Shown piece by piece: positions 53,084-62,795 of a stretch of DNA of 64,000 bases. Position 1 is the first letter of the stretch, and every line of letters begins with the position of its first letter. The stretch covers positions 28,473 through 92,472 of the forward strand of contig JAFEFS010000084.1 of the NCBI GenBank assembly GCA_018240465.1. The letters are read 5' to 3'. This stretch comes from Pseudomonadota bacterium (lineage in GTDB: Bacteria; Pseudomonadota; Gammaproteobacteria; Xanthomonadales; Rhodanobacteraceae). Made by a program: the position numbers and the translations under genes. The notes below the pieces were generated by a model, which was given only the letters and a program-made list of their open reading frames with translations, made no database searches and was not told the origin of the DNA.

Positions 53084-53583
53084 GGCTGGAACACCCACAC
53101 CAGCGACTGCGGCGACGGCTCGCCGCCCTTCGCCAGCGCACGTTCGGACCAGTCGATCTCGATCCGGCAGACGCCATCGTAGACATCCGCAACCACGGCG
53201 CCCGCGGACGGATCGCACTTCAACCGCGCCTTCGCGTCGGGCAGCGCCACCGCGAGCGCGCGATCGAAACGGGCGAGATCGTCGCCCGCACGCGCCGCCG
53301 CGTTGCAGGCATGCATGCGGCAGTCGACGCCGGCCGCCGCGTTTCCGCGCGCACCATCGTAACTGCCCTGCGCCACCGCAGCCGGATTGACGTGCATCGA
53401 CTCGACCAGCGCCTGCACCGCCAAGCCGACCTGCGTGCGCTGGTATGCGCCCTGGTTGATCTTCGCCGTGGTCGCCATCAGCCCGGCGAGGCCGAGCAGG
53501 CCGACGCTGCTGACCACGACCGAGACGAGCACCTCGATCAGGGTCGCGCCGCGCTGGCGCCGGGTTGTCAGAGCCATATTCAT
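53080..53583 (-). CDS. Minor pilin PilV-like (cassette A)
   Basis: 167-residue prepilin: leader MNMALTTRRQRG and mature start A-TLIEVLVSVVVSSVGLLGLA, with Ala in place of the usual Phe at +1 and the Glu5 present. AGLMATTAKINQGAYQRTQV is the usual PilV block. Two Cys (VDCRMHACN) suggest a disulfide. A second ATG two codons in could also serve. First gene of cassette A; a 200-bp spacer separates it from pilY1. Confidence 0.83.
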   Translation of the reverse strand: MNMALTTRRQRGATLIEVLVSVVVSSVGLLGLAGLMATTAKINQGAYQRTQVGLAVQALVESMHVNPAAVAQGSYDGARGNAAAGVDCRMHACNAAARAGDDLARFDRALAVALPDAKARLKCDPSAGAVVADVYDGVCRIEIDWSERALAKGGEPSPQSLVWVFQP

Positions 53584-53783
53584 TGCGAACGAACCTGCGT
53601 CACCCTTCGCATCCAGGCACCGCCACGAACCGGCGTCGCCATCTTCACGACCACGAGAATACGCTGGCCCGGCAACAGGCGCGATGACTATCCATCACCG
53701 CGGCATGTAGGAGACCATCGACGCGTGGATAGCGCAAAACGCTGACTTCGATTTCACCATAGCTGCACCGCAACGCATGTGCG
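53584..53783. other. 200-bp spacer between pilY1 and the second pilin set
   Basis: No gene supported. Read on the minus strand, one frame gives SYGEIEVSVLRYPRVDGLLH before a stop, and another gives LLPGQRILVVVKMATPVRGG running into the pilV start; neither is an ORF with a family. It could be a decayed gene or the cassette A promoter; no consensus promoter is convincing. Confidence 0.35.
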
Positions 53784-56700
53784 TCATTGCGAATCCGGCA
53801 CTTCACGCCAGTTGATGCGTGTCAAGCCAGATTTGCCGCGGAACAGGATGTTGCCGTCGGCTTCCGACGAAGCGCTCTTGCCCGTGCCGCCACTCGTCGT
53901 ATCCAGGCCCCACATTGCCGTCAGCATCGAAGACGAAGTCGACGATCCGGATCCCGGCCCGTTGACCAAAGTCAGGTTGGTGACTACGCCGTTCAGGTAT
54001 TGGAGACTGGAAACCCGCACCGACGGCGTATCCGCGCTTTGCAGCAGCGTCTTGCCGATGACGACGTTGCCGGAGCTATCGGTGTCGAGACCGGAGTCGA
54101 AGTTCAGCGAGAACACGCGCGAACTGCCTTTGTTGCAGATGTTCTGTCCGTACAGATTGGCGGCGAAAAGCACCACTCCACTATTTGCGACCATCTGGAC
54201 GTTGATGCGTTCCGCCGATGCCTGCGTGCCGGTACCGCTGGTAGCTGCCGGAGCCAGATCCATGTAGAACCCGCGCTTGCCGACAAGGGCCGTCGCAGTC
54301 ACGCCAGTCGCAGGGTCGTCCGCGATCAGGTCGGTGCGCTTGATCGGGAATGTGCTCGTCTTGTCGATTGCGGCGTTCGTGCCGTCGATGAAGGCATAGA
54401 ACGTCTGGGTCTGCGTGTTGACAAGATCTGCATCGGACAACAACTGGCCTGTACCAACGAAGACATAGCGCTTCTGCGACGTCGGATCGATGGCAGTCAC
54501 CGGGTATGTGGTAACGGGCTGCGGCTTGCTGGTAAGCGGATCGACAAGTGTCGCGAACTGCTCCGCCTTGTACGTACTCTGGGTCAGGTCCACGCGCCAG
54601 ACATTGCCGAGCAGATCGCCGGCGTACAAGGCGTCCGCAGTAAAGTCCGGTCCGCTGGGAACCGAGGCGACAAGATGCGCCAAGCCCGCGGGGTTCGTGG
54701 TCGAGGGCGCACCAACATTGGCTGAGATGATCTCATAGAGGCTACCGTCTTTCGGGTTGATCAGGTAGATGTACCCGCCACCATCGTCGTTGCCGTAACC
54801 AGACGTCAGCACTACGGTCCAGCCGTATTTCTTGGTCTTGATGATGTGCGGCAGGCCGTAGGAATAGCCCATGTGCACGAGTTTGCTCGGATCTGTTTCC
54901 CACAACACCTTTGATGCCAGTGTCGCCTCATTGGTAATCGTGGAAGGATCGGTGACGTCGAGCGCGACGTAGCCGCCACCGACGCAGGATGTCCGGCCAT
55001 TGGCGCAGGTAGTGGCACTGCTGCCAGTGCCGCCGCCCTTGCCGAGACCTGCGATGACGATCGTGCGCCAGTCCGATGGCGCCGTGGCCCACGTTGGATC
55101 GGTGGTTGCGAGGTTGGCGCGCGCGAAGTCCACGTCGCGAACGACGGGCACCGCATCGACCATGAAGTGGTGATTCAACGGGTTGGCAGTCAGTGAGCCC
55201 AGGCCGACTGGGTTTCCGCTCGAATCGACATTCGTCGTCAGCAGTGCGCTGGGCACATAGGCGAACAACTCCTTGCCACCCGTGGCCCCGGCCGAGCAGG
55301 TGGTAATCCCACTGCTCGTGGTGCAACTCGCCGTTGCATCGAACGCATGCAGCATGCCATCGTTGGCACCTACATAAAGCACCGGACCTCGGGACGATTT
55401 TGCGGTCTTGAACGCCGAATAACCCGGATTGAGCGGGGTATCCGCGTATGGCAGGCTCGGCGAACCATAAACCACGGGTTGCGAATTTGTGATATCGCCC
55501 AAGACCGACGTATTGCGCAAGCGGAACGACGACGAGGCAGTCGACCCTTCGTTGCTGCGGTCGCCGCGAACGTAGTTCAGCACCTGCGTCTGCGTCGCGG
55601 AGGTCCAAGTCGGCGAAACGAGTTGTGCCTTCTGCCCAGTGGAAAGGTTACCGAAACGGAACGGTACGCCTTTGCCCGCGCCGAAGCCTGAACTGGTCGC
55701 AATCACGCGCGTGTCGTAAGTCAGCACACCCGCGCCCGAGTTTGGCGGCAGCCACGTCCCCGCATCCCAGATACCCTTCGTATTGCCCGTATCAGTGCTG
55801 AGCACGCTGCCTGTGACTTTGACCACAAGGCTTTGCGCACTCACACTCCCGCTCCAGTCATTCGCGTACTGGGAGACGTAGTTGATATTGCCAGCCGTAG
55901 CAACCGAACTCGAACCCAATCCGAGAGCAGACGACGTACCCGCCGGCGCGTTTGCCACGATCTTCAAAAACGCCGCATTCAGTCCCGAAATCATCTTGCT
56001 CGGATTGCTGGCCTGAAAATACTGGTCGGGCATCAGGTTGCCATGATCGTCCACATTGCCCGCGTAGATCGTATTTGCCGTCAGCGTACCGGTACTGTCC
56101 ACGTAGTCGACCTTGGTCGAACCTTGGCCCAATTTGCCGCTGTTCCACCACGAAGTCGGCAGTGGCTTGGTACGCACGTACTCATCGCTGCTCGCGCTGA
56201 GCGTGGGGGTTCTGCCGATAATGCTGAACAATGGATTTTTGGCCGCATCCTTCTGCGAAGTGTCGAACCCACCGTACTTGGCCGTCAGCCAGAACTGATT
56301 CTTTTCGTGATAGTCGTTGTTCTCCATCACGTCGAGCCAGAACGTCGACACCGTGATCGCACTCGACTTGTTGACGATGTCCTGGCGGATGTCCCGGGTA
56401 TGCAGATCGTACGCCAGACCCGCCATCAGGAAGCTGTGCGAATTGCAGCACCAACCGCCGGTGGGTGACCCGATAGAATCTATCGCCGCATTGCCAATGC
56501 CGGTAGCGAGTTGGTAGTCACCGCCTGAGCCGCCGCCGCCACTCGCCGATATCTGGTTCTCCAGCGTCGCGATCCAGTTTGCGGCCGTCACCGCGTTCAC
56601 GCCGGTGGTCGACGAAGCATCGGCCGACACCTCCGACGGCATGGCCGGCTCCTTGCTGGTGGAGTAGGTACGCCCAGGGAGATTTGCGTCGGCATGCGTA

Positions 56701-58352
56701 TGAATGTCACCGATGCCGATGATGTAGTTGGTGCTGCAGGTATAAGCGATCGGGTCGTCCTTGGCATTGCTGTTGGTGCCGTCGTTGTTCGCCGCAAACG
56801 AGATGACAGGAAAGCCGTCGTACATGGCCGTAGTCAGGCCATTCGAATAACTTGCCACGCTGCCGATGCCACGGTAATAACGCGTCGCGGCGTAGTACAT
56901 CTCGCCGACCGGGTCGAAGCTCTTGTAGGCGCCTGCGCTGAAACCGAACTGGTTCAGATAGTTGATCACGCCGCTGTTCGAGCCGGCAGGTCCGTAGGTG
57001 CTGGCGTCGTTGCTATCGGGATTCGCAATGAACGTACCATCCGCGGTGTTCCATTCCGCCGAGGTCTTGGTCGTCGGATTGTTGGCGGCGCTGTTGGGCT
57101 GGACCGGTTGACCGGGGTTGGCCATGTACGGCCCCACCGACTTCATACGCGCGCGCATGACACCACCATCGCGGGTCAAGCTCGTGTCGAACAGGTAGCC
57201 GAATGCCGAATAGCGGATGGTGTCGGTACCGGCCGGGGTCTCCGCCGCGTACTTCTGCATCAGGCCCGTTGGTTTATATACCGAAGGCGCAGTGCTGCCA
57301 TCGGCGGAATAGGGATAACCGCGGCAACGGGAATCGCCCTTGTCCTTGCCCAATACGCAGACTTGCACGGCGCCGTAAAGCTTGTAGGCCACGGTGACGT
57401 TCGACGTCGTTTTTACCGTCGGCGAATTCCATACGGAACAGGTCGAAATACCTCCCGAACTGTTCTTCGTACCCACTGTTTTGCAAGTCTGCTGATACTG
57501 CGTGGTCGTCTGCACGGCACTGGTCGCAACCGTCGTCACCATGGTGTAAGTTGCGGTATCGCAATATTTGTTGGAACCCGACCCCGTCACGCTCGAGCAG
57601 GTCAGCGGAATGGTGGTGACGCTGCTGGCCGCCGCAGCACCGGCATCCCCGGGATACGTCGCCAACGTCAGCCCGCTGTTGGTATTGCCGCCACTGTCAC
57701 CGCATTTGCTACCGCAAGGAGATGCACTGCTGAACTCGAATTGCCGGCCGAGGTTACGGTTGGAAATGACCAACTTCGTCCACGATGTAAACGGCGTCGC
57801 CCCCTTGATGGTCGCAGCGGCATTAAGCGTCTTGTCGGGAAATCCGCCGTTACTTACGTTTCCATCGGAGTAGGCTTTCTGCAATACCGTATTGGTGCTT
57901 GTATCAACGCTGCGATAACCGCCGGTCAACGCATAACGCAGCGGGTCGATGGTCTGGGTCAACGCCCAGTTGAGAAAATTGCCGCTCCAATAGTTGGTCG
58001 AGCCGCTGTTGCATACATGCGAACTTGCAGCTACCTGTGGAACAAACACGCCCTTCGCAGCGCCGTCGCCATTGGCGACCGTCGTGTCGTAGGAGTAGCA
58101 CCAGTCGGAACTCCAATACCCGACATAGGTTGCGGCAGGATCGTACGCGACGCCGATATACGGATCGTCATCGCCAGTTGGCCACTCCACCGACAGCGCC
58201 AACGCTACATTGGCGGGCACGATCACGTTCGAATACAGCGGCGCATCCGCAAGAGTCGTCGCTGCGGCTCCGGCCAGGCCTGAAAGACTTGCGCAGAAAA
58301 GGGCCAGCCCAGCCCGACCGAGAAACGCAATGCTATTCGTTGACGGTTTCAT
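53784..58352 (-). CDS. pilY1: Type IV pilus assembly/tip protein PilY1 (PilC family)
   Basis: 1522-residue secreted protein; a signal peptide (RAGLALFCASLSGLAGAAA) is followed by an N-terminal part with many cysteines and the family block NYWSGNFLNWALTQTIDPLR (about residue 125). The C-terminal Neisseria PilC beta-propeller (about 950-1480) is recognised from VLYVGANDGMLHAFDA, KELFAYVPSALLTTN, HHFMVDAVPVVRD and WTVVLTSGYGNDDGGGYIYL. PilY1 is the tip adhesin and acts with minor pilins in extension and surface sensing. It is Ser/Thr/Asn-rich and lies in a less GC-rich stretch than its neighbours. It is the last gene of the pilE-fimT-pilV-pilW-pilX-pilY1 set, 24 bp after pilX. Confidence 0.93.
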   Translation of the reverse strand: MKPSTNSIAFLGRAGLALFCASLSGLAGAAATTLADAPLYSNVIVPANVALALSVEWPTGDDDPYIGVAYDPAATYVGYWSSDWCYSYDTTVANGDGAAKGVFVPQVAASSHVCNSGSTNYWSGNFLNWALTQTIDPLRYALTGGYRSVDTSTNTVLQKAYSDGNVSNGGFPDKTLNAAATIKGATPFTSWTKLVISNRNLGRQFEFSSASPCGSKCGDSGGNTNSGLTLATYPGDAGAAAASSVTTIPLTCSSVTGSGSNKYCDTATYTMVTTVATSAVQTTTQYQQTCKTVGTKNSSGGISTCSVWNSPTVKTTSNVTVAYKLYGAVQVCVLGKDKGDSRCRGYPYSADGSTAPSVYKPTGLMQKYAAETPAGTDTIRYSAFGYLFDTSLTRDGGVMRARMKSVGPYMANPGQPVQPNSAANNPTTKTSAEWNTADGTFIANPDSNDASTYGPAGSNSGVINYLNQFGFSAGAYKSFDPVGEMYYAATRYYRGIGSVASYSNGLTTAMYDGFPVISFAANNDGTNSNAKDDPIAYTCSTNYIIGIGDIHTHADANLPGRTYSTSKEPAMPSEVSADASSTTGVNAVTAANWIATLENQISASGGGGSGGDYQLATGIGNAAIDSIGSPTGGWCCNSHSFLMAGLAYDLHTRDIRQDIVNKSSAITVSTFWLDVMENNDYHEKNQFWLTAKYGGFDTSQKDAAKNPLFSIIGRTPTLSASSDEYVRTKPLPTSWWNSGKLGQGSTKVDYVDSTGTLTANTIYAGNVDDHGNLMPDQYFQASNPSKMISGLNAAFLKIVANAPAGTSSALGLGSSSVATAGNINYVSQYANDWSGSVSAQSLVVKVTGSVLSTDTGNTKGIWDAGTWLPPNSGAGVLTYDTRVIATSSGFGAGKGVPFRFGNLSTGQKAQLVSPTWTSATQTQVLNYVRGDRSNEGSTASSSFRLRNTSVLGDITNSQPVVYGSPSLPYADTPLNPGYSAFKTAKSSRGPVLYVGANDGMLHAFDATASCTTSSGITTCSAGATGGKELFAYVPSALLTTNVDSSGNPVGLGSLTANPLNHHFMVDAVPVVRDVDFARANLATTDPTWATAPSDWRTIVIAGLGKGGGTGSSATTCANGRTSCVGGGYVALDVTDPSTITNEATLASKVLWETDPSKLVHMGYSYGLPHIIKTKKYGWTVVLTSGYGNDDGGGYIYLINPKDGSLYEIISANVGAPSTTNPAGLAHLVASVPSGPDFTADALYAGDLLGNVWRVDLTQSTYKAEQFATLVDPLTSKPQPVTTYPVTAIDPTSQKRYVFVGTGQLLSDADLVNTQTQTFYAFIDGTNAAIDKTSTFPIKRTDLIADDPATGVTATALVGKRGFYMDLAPAATSGTGTQASAERINVQMVANSGVVLFAANLYGQNICNKGSSRVFSLNFDSGLDTDSSGNVVIGKTLLQSADTPSVRVSSLQYLNGVVTNLTLVNGPGSGSSTSSSMLTAMWGLDTTSGGTGKSASSEADGNILFRGKSGLTRINWREVPDSQ

Positions 58353-58376
58353 GGCATGGATTCTTGTGCAAAGAAA

Positions 58377-58973
58377 TTAGGGGGAGCCGAGGCTCGTGAA
58401 AGTGGTCTGGAAATACGACTGGGCACCGCGCGTATCGGTGACGCGAACACTGACGCGGTAGTACACACCGAGATCCCTGACGCCGAGACCCTTGCCGGAG
58501 TTTGCGGAGACGTCGACATCATTGGTGAAGCTGCCGCCATGGCTGCCTTGGTCGGTTTGACAGTCCCTAGGCGGGCCCTCCTGCGGGCACATCCGGTCGA
58601 TGACATAGCGGTAGGTCATGCCCGTGGCGTAGGCAGCGGCTTCACCGCTGGTACTGGCTTGCAGCAGCACGTACGGGATGCCTTGGGGATTGCTCGACAG
58701 CGCCGTAGCGTAGTAGTTGCTGCCCGAATTGGTGTAAAGGCGCGCATCTTCCGTGACGAACACGCCGCTGCTGAAACTCGTCAGTGCGTCCTTCACGGCC
58801 AGTTCCGACTCGTGGGTCATGTCGCGCTTGATCGCCAGGTTGCCGGCGATCACCTGCGCGGTGTCGGTAGAGCGGATCAGCGCTACCGCAGCGATCATGA
58901 TCACGACGAGAGCGATCAGGGCGATGAACAGGATCACGCCATGTTGCTTGTGCGGGCTCGCGGGAATCTTCAT
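58377..58973 (-). CDS. pilX: Minor pilin assembly protein PilX (cassette B)
   Basis: 198 residues: hydrophobic N-terminal helix GVILFIALIALVVIMIAAVA, then LIRSTDTAQVIAGNLAIKRD, a PilX signature, and a globular domain with two Cys (RMCPQEGPPRDCQ). In P. aeruginosa PilX is part of the minor pilin tip complex with PilV, PilW and PilY1. Separated from pilW by 7 bp and from pilY1 by 24 bp. A paralogue is in cassette A. Confidence 0.87.
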   Translation of the reverse strand: MKIPASPHKQHGVILFIALIALVVIMIAAVALIRSTDTAQVIAGNLAIKRDMTHESELAVKDALTSFSSGVFVTEDARLYTNSGSNYYATALSSNPQGIPYVLLQASTSGEAAAYATGMTYRYVIDRMCPQEGPPRDCQTDQGSHGGSFTNDVDVSANSGKGLGVRDLGVYYRVSVRVTDTRGAQSYFQTTFTSLGSP

Positions 58974-58980
58974 GTTCGCC

Positions 58981-60198
58981 TCAGAACGATGCGTTGCGCA
59001 CGGGGATGGTGGTTTCGAGCTTGCGATAGCGGTAGTTTCCCGCCGGGTAGGTCCAAGTGACCGTGACCGGATTGGCGCAGGCGGGTGTCGTGGCCGAAGT
59101 GCATGTGGGCGAGTCCAGCGCGTCGAACATCTTCACGCTGCCGCTGTTGACGTTTGTGGACTTTTGTTCGTTGAGTGGCGCACGCACGACCAATGCAATT
59201 CGGACCGCAACAATGGATCTGAGCGCAGCGCTCGCAGCCGCAGTTCCCGCATTGAGGCCCGTCGGCGTGTAGTTGTAGGCGATTCCGCCTATCGTCACGT
59301 TGCCAACCGGGTTCGTCCAAGTCAACGGATCGACGGGCCTTGGCTGCACTTGATAGATCACGCGCATCATTACCACATCGTCCGCGAGCGCCTGCGGCGT
59401 GCTCGTGGGCGAATTGAGCAAATCGAGACTCATCAGAGAACTCGTGGCGGTGTCGACACCAAGCATCAAAAAACTCGCAGTAACGCCGTTGCCAAGCGCG
59501 ACCACGTAATTGCCGGCGGTGATCAGGCCCGCGGCGTTGCCGACCGTCGTATCCGCGAGCGGCAGACTGACATTGTTGCCGGCCGGATTGAAGGTGGAAG
59601 CGACGTGGCTGATCATGCACTCGCCGATTCCACCCGAGCCTACCAGCACCCACTCCCCGGCGCTGAAGCCGACATTGCTGTCCACCTGGGACAGACCACC
59701 ACTAACGTTGGGCTTGAAACGCACCGGCGCTTCGGAATAACCACTGCCTCCAAGCATGACCATGAAGACATCCGACTTCGTCGCCGTGCTACTCCACGGG
59801 GCATCGCCCGGAACAATCATGACCGGGGCGAGACGCAAGGCACCAGGCAATACGCCGTTGAACGGCGGGTTGAGCGAGGGCGGGCCTGAGCTAGAGATCG
59901 AGGAGGCGGCCGTAGTCGCCCCGTCGGTAGGTTTGAAATTCAGCGTGCAGCCCCAGCCCGCCTTCGCCGCATAGCGCGACAACCCCGAGCCCGCGGAGCG
60001 GATCAACTTGTCGAGCGCGAACAACCCGTAGTTGCCGGATTGCATGGCATCGTTGACCGCAGTGGTACTACGCTTGTTGCCTTCGAAATCAGCGAGCACC
60101 TTGAAAGCACCCAGCACGAGGAGCATGCCGATGAGGATCGCGATCATCAGTTCGATCAGCGTATGGCCACCCTGGATATTGCGATTGGGCGCACTCAT
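58981..60198 (-). CDS. pilW: Minor pilin PilW (cassette B)
   Basis: 405-residue prepilin with cleavage at G-HTLIELMIAILIGMLLVLGA (leader MSAPNRNIQG), Glu5 present. The following MQSGNYGLFALDKLIRSAGS segment and the large globular domain are typical of PilW; the mature protein starts with His, an unusual +1 residue. Its start overlaps the pilV stop by 4 bp (ATGA). Part of the pilE-fimT-pilV-pilW-pilX-pilY1 operon. Confidence 0.87.
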   Translation of the reverse strand: MSAPNRNIQGGHTLIELMIAILIGMLLVLGAFKVLADFEGNKRSTTAVNDAMQSGNYGLFALDKLIRSAGSGLSRYAAKAGWGCTLNFKPTDGATTAASSISSSGPPSLNPPFNGVLPGALRLAPVMIVPGDAPWSSTATKSDVFMVMLGGSGYSEAPVRFKPNVSGGLSQVDSNVGFSAGEWVLVGSGGIGECMISHVASTFNPAGNNVSLPLADTTVGNAAGLITAGNYVVALGNGVTASFLMLGVDTATSSLMSLDLLNSPTSTPQALADDVVMMRVIYQVQPRPVDPLTWTNPVGNVTIGGIAYNYTPTGLNAGTAAASAALRSIVAVRIALVVRAPLNEQKSTNVNSGSVKMFDALDSPTCTSATTPACANPVTVTWTYPAGNYRYRKLETTIPVRNASF

Positions 60199-60614
60199 TG
60201 GATGACGACCTGAGTGGAGTAGGTCGCAGTCTGCAGCGTCGAGCCCGACTCGGCGCCACCTTCGACGTTCAGGCCCATCTGCCGATTCCAGGTGATGACG
60301 ATCGTCGCAGTGCCGGACCCCCCCGAAGCGGCAAAGGTGCTTTTCGACGTGTCGGCACCTCTCAACGCGGTGGTGACGCGGCTCGTCCAGTTGGCGAAAT
60401 CGGCCGGCTGCGCAGCCGACTTGGTTGTCCACATTTCCGCGATGAGGTCGTTGGCGAGCAATGCCGCCGTCGCGCGATCCTCAGAGTTGACCGAATTTGC
60501 CGAGGCCACTGCCTGCATCTTGACCATGCCAAGCACGCCGACGGTAAAGATCAGCAACGCGATCAGCACCTCGAGCATCATCATGCCACGCTGATATCCA
60601 TGCGCTTGTTTCAT
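60195..60614 (-). CDS. pilV: Minor pilin PilV (cassette B)
   Basis: 139-residue prepilin: leader MKQAHGYQRG, mature start M-MMLEVLIALLIFTVGVLGM with the Glu5 present and Met at +1. KMQAVASANSVNSEDRATAA and LLANDLIAEMWT are PilV-typical. Start overlaps the fimT stop (ATGA); the stop overlaps the pilW start. The globular domain is small. Confidence 0.86.
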   Translation of the reverse strand: MKQAHGYQRGMMMLEVLIALLIFTVGVLGMVKMQAVASANSVNSEDRATAALLANDLIAEMWTTKSAAQPADFANWTSRVTTALRGADTSKSTFAASGGSGTATIVITWNRQMGLNVEGGAESGSTLQTATYSTQVVIQ

Positions 60615-61159
60615 GGCGGACACCCGTCGGGATATCCGGCAGCGAGGCTCTTGTCTGGGTCGCACATCCGCACCTTGCCCGAAGGGCTGACATAGACACG
60701 CAAGCTACGCGGGCCTTTGGAATTGTTCACCGTGAAATACATGTCGGCGTTGAGTGTGGTGAACGGCCCCGCACTGGTGCTCGCCACCTTGACCCGGCCG
60801 AGGTCGTTGAACTGCAACGCCGTATGTGTGGCGTCATCCGGCGTGATGACAACCGAGCCAACATTGCCGGAAGGCGAGGATTGCAGCAACGTCGGGAGCG
60901 AGTCGCTGCCTCCCGCAATCTTCGTGTAACTCACCGTCCAGTTCGTCGCCGTCGTGGCCAGCGTCGTGAGACGGCTCATACGTGCCGACTCGGTCTGCGC
61001 GAAGCGGATGCCGTTCTGCAACGAATCGGCGACCGAGCGTGTCCGCGAGTTCTGCAGCATGTCCGAGACGGCGGGCATGCTGGCAATGACCAGAATCGCA
61101 ATGAGGGTCACCACGATCATCAGCTCGATCAAGCTGAAACCGGCGGTACGCGGTTTCAT
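60611..61159 (-). CDS. fimT: Minor pilin FimT/FimU, GspH-type
   Basis: 182-residue prepilin with cleavage at G-FSLIELMIVVTLIAILVIAS (leader MKPRTAG) and the GspH/FimT domain: SVADSLQNGIRFAQTESARM is the signature helix end. In other bacteria FimT/FimU primes the minor pilin complex and, in Legionella, FimT binds DNA for natural competence. Its stop overlaps pilV (ATGA) and its start shares one base with the pilE stop (TGATG). Confidence 0.86.
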   Translation of the reverse strand: MKPRTAGFSLIELMIVVTLIAILVIASMPAVSDMLQNSRTRSVADSLQNGIRFAQTESARMSRLTTLATTATNWTVSYTKIAGGSDSLPTLLQSSPSGNVGSVVITPDDATHTALQFNDLGRVKVASTSAGPFTTLNADMYFTVNNSKGPRSLRVYVSPSGKVRMCDPDKSLAAGYPDGCPP

Positions 61160-61614
61160 CAGCAGGTACCGCCGCGCGAGATAACCCAGCAGGTCGCCGG
61201 GGAAGGCACGGTCCACCCAGCGGGGAGTCCCTTGGTTGTTTGCGCGTTGGTCTGATCGACCCAATAGATGGCACCCGCAACCGGACCCGAGCCGGTAGCG
61301 ACTATCGTGTACGTCGCAGCGGCGACGCCAGTGCACGTGAAGGTCCAATTCTTGACGGTGAGAGTCGATATCACCGCATTGTCGCAAGGAGATTTGTACG
61401 CACCGGATGTGGCGTAAGTCCGCGCATCCTGATAATACTGCTCCATCTTCGCACGCTGCGCAGCGAGTTGGTTGGTGCCATCGACGAGATAGCCGCGGAT
61501 GACGTAGTCACGATAGCTCGGCAGCGCAATCGCCGCCAAAATGGCGATGATCGCGACCACGACCATCATTTCGATCAAGGTGAAACCCTTGACGCGCGTC
61601 GATGCCGAATGCAT
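61159..61614 (-). CDS. pilE: Type IV pilin PilE-like (cassette B)
   Basis: 151-residue prepilin: leader [10 protein letters not shown] and mature start [21 protein letters not shown], with Glu5. [20 protein letters not shown] and [15 protein letters not shown] are PilE-type minor pilin signatures. Two Cys pairs ([26 protein letters not shown]) suggest a disulfide-bound D-region. First gene of the operon; a perfect palindrome lies 64 bp upstream. It converges with ispH on the minus strand only in the sense that ispH precedes it. Confidence 0.86.
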   Translation of the reverse strand: MHSASTRVKGFTLIEMMVVVAIIAILAAIALPSYRDYVIRGYLVDGTNQLAAQRAKMEQYYQDARTYATSGAYKSPCDNAVISTLTVKNWTFTCTGVAAATYTIVATGSGPVAGAIYWVDQTNAQTTKGLPAGWTVPSPATCWVISRGGTC

Positions 61615-61677
61615 GGAATTGCCCCCTTCCCAGACCAGCACACACGCTACAGCAGCACCGCGGCGGTTGCATCCGGG

Positions 61678-61693
61678 GGCCGGACGTCCGGCC
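61678..61693. promoter_or_regulatory. Perfect 16-bp palindrome upstream of the pilin operon
   Basis: ggccggacgtccggcc lies in the 202-bp gap between ispH and pilE, in the position of an operator for the pilin operon. No regulator can be named; random GC-rich palindromes of this length are rare but possible. Confidence 0.35.
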
Positions 61694-61816
61694 GAAGCCA
61701 GCCGACGAGCGGCGGAGCAGGCATTCGGGCGGGCGGCAATTTCACCCGGCGAAGTCGCATGGCGTGCGCCCCGCGTGCGGTCACCCCTCCGGCAACGGCG
61801 GGTGCGCGCGGCCGGG

Positions 61817-62767
61817 TCAACCCACCAGGCTGATGCGCAATTCCTTCGGCAGCGCGAAGGTGATGTTTTCCGGATCGCCGGCCAGTTCGACGGCCTGTAC
61901 TCCGCCCCACTCGCGCAGGCGCGCGACGACACCCTGGACCAGGCCTTCCGGCGCCGAGGCGCCGGCGGTGACGCCGACGCGCTGCTTGCCGGCCAGCCAG
62001 GCGCGCTCGATGTCCTCGGCGCCGTCGATCAGGTACGCCGGTACGCCCTGTTTGCGCGCCAGTTCGCGCAGGCGGTTGGAATTGGAGCTGTTCGGCGAGC
62101 CGACGACCAGAACAAGGTCGCACTGCTGGCCGAGCTTGCGCACGGCGTCCTGGCGGTTCTGCGTGGCGTAGCAGATATCGTCGTGTCTGGGGCCGACGAC
62201 GGCCGGGAAATGCTCGCGCAGCGCATCGATCACAGCCTTGGTGTCGTCGACCGAGAGCGTGGTCTGGGTGACGTAGGCGATCTGCTCAGGATTCTTCGGT
62301 ATGAGTTTCGCCACGTCTTCCGGCGTTTCGACGAGATGGATTTCGCCGCTGGCACCGGCCTTGTCCCACTGACCGAGCGTGCCCTCGACTTCGGGGTGGC
62401 CGGCGTGGCCGATCAGCACGACGTCGAAGCCCGACTTGGCGTAGCGCGCGACCTCGATATGCACCTTGGTCACCAGCGGACAGGTCGCATCGAACACGCG
62501 CAGGTCGCGCGCCGCCGCCTCCGCGCGCACCTTCTGCGAAACCCCGTGCGCGCTGAAGATCACCGTGGCGCCATCGGGCACTTCGGCGATTTCATCGACG
62601 AAGATCGCGCCGCGCGCGCGCAGGCCGTCGACGACGAACTTGTTGTGCACGACCTCGTGGCGCACGTAGATCGGCGCGCCGAACGCTTCGAGCGCGCGCT
62701 CGACGATCTCGATCGCGCGGTCGACGCCGGCGCAGAATCCACGGGGGTTGGCGAGAAGGATTTGCAT
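61817..62767 (-). CDS. ispH: 4-hydroxy-3-methylbut-2-enyl diphosphate reductase
   Basis: Last enzyme of the non-mevalonate isoprenoid pathway, reducing HMBPP to IPP and DMAPP with a [4Fe-4S] cluster. 316 residues; cluster cysteines C12 ([20 protein letters not shown]), the one in DATCPLVTK (about 96) and one near residue 200. [18 protein letters not shown] and [15 protein letters not shown] are signature blocks. Start ATG at 62765-62767. It follows lspA on the same strand by 28 bp, the usual lspA-ispH order. Confidence 0.97.
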   Translation of the reverse strand: MQILLANPRGFCAGVDRAIEIVERALEAFGAPIYVRHEVVHNKFVVDGLRARGAIFVDEIAEVPDGATVIFSAHGVSQKVRAEAAARDLRVFDATCPLVTKVHIEVARYAKSGFDVVLIGHAGHPEVEGTLGQWDKAGASGEIHLVETPEDVAKLIPKNPEQIAYVTQTTLSVDDTKAVIDALREHFPAVVGPRHDDICYATQNRQDAVRKLGQQCDLVLVVGSPNSSNSNRLRELARKQGVPAYLIDGAEDIERAWLAGKQRVGVTAGASAPEGLVQGVVARLREWGGVQAVELAGDPENITFALPKELRISLVG

Positions 62768-62795
62768 GCAAGGGATTTTAACGCGGATGGCCGCG

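Noticed and set aside
56694..58283. 529-codon plus-strand frame opposite pilY1
   Set aside because: Arg/Val-rich antisense shadow of a gene with clear PilC-propeller motifs.
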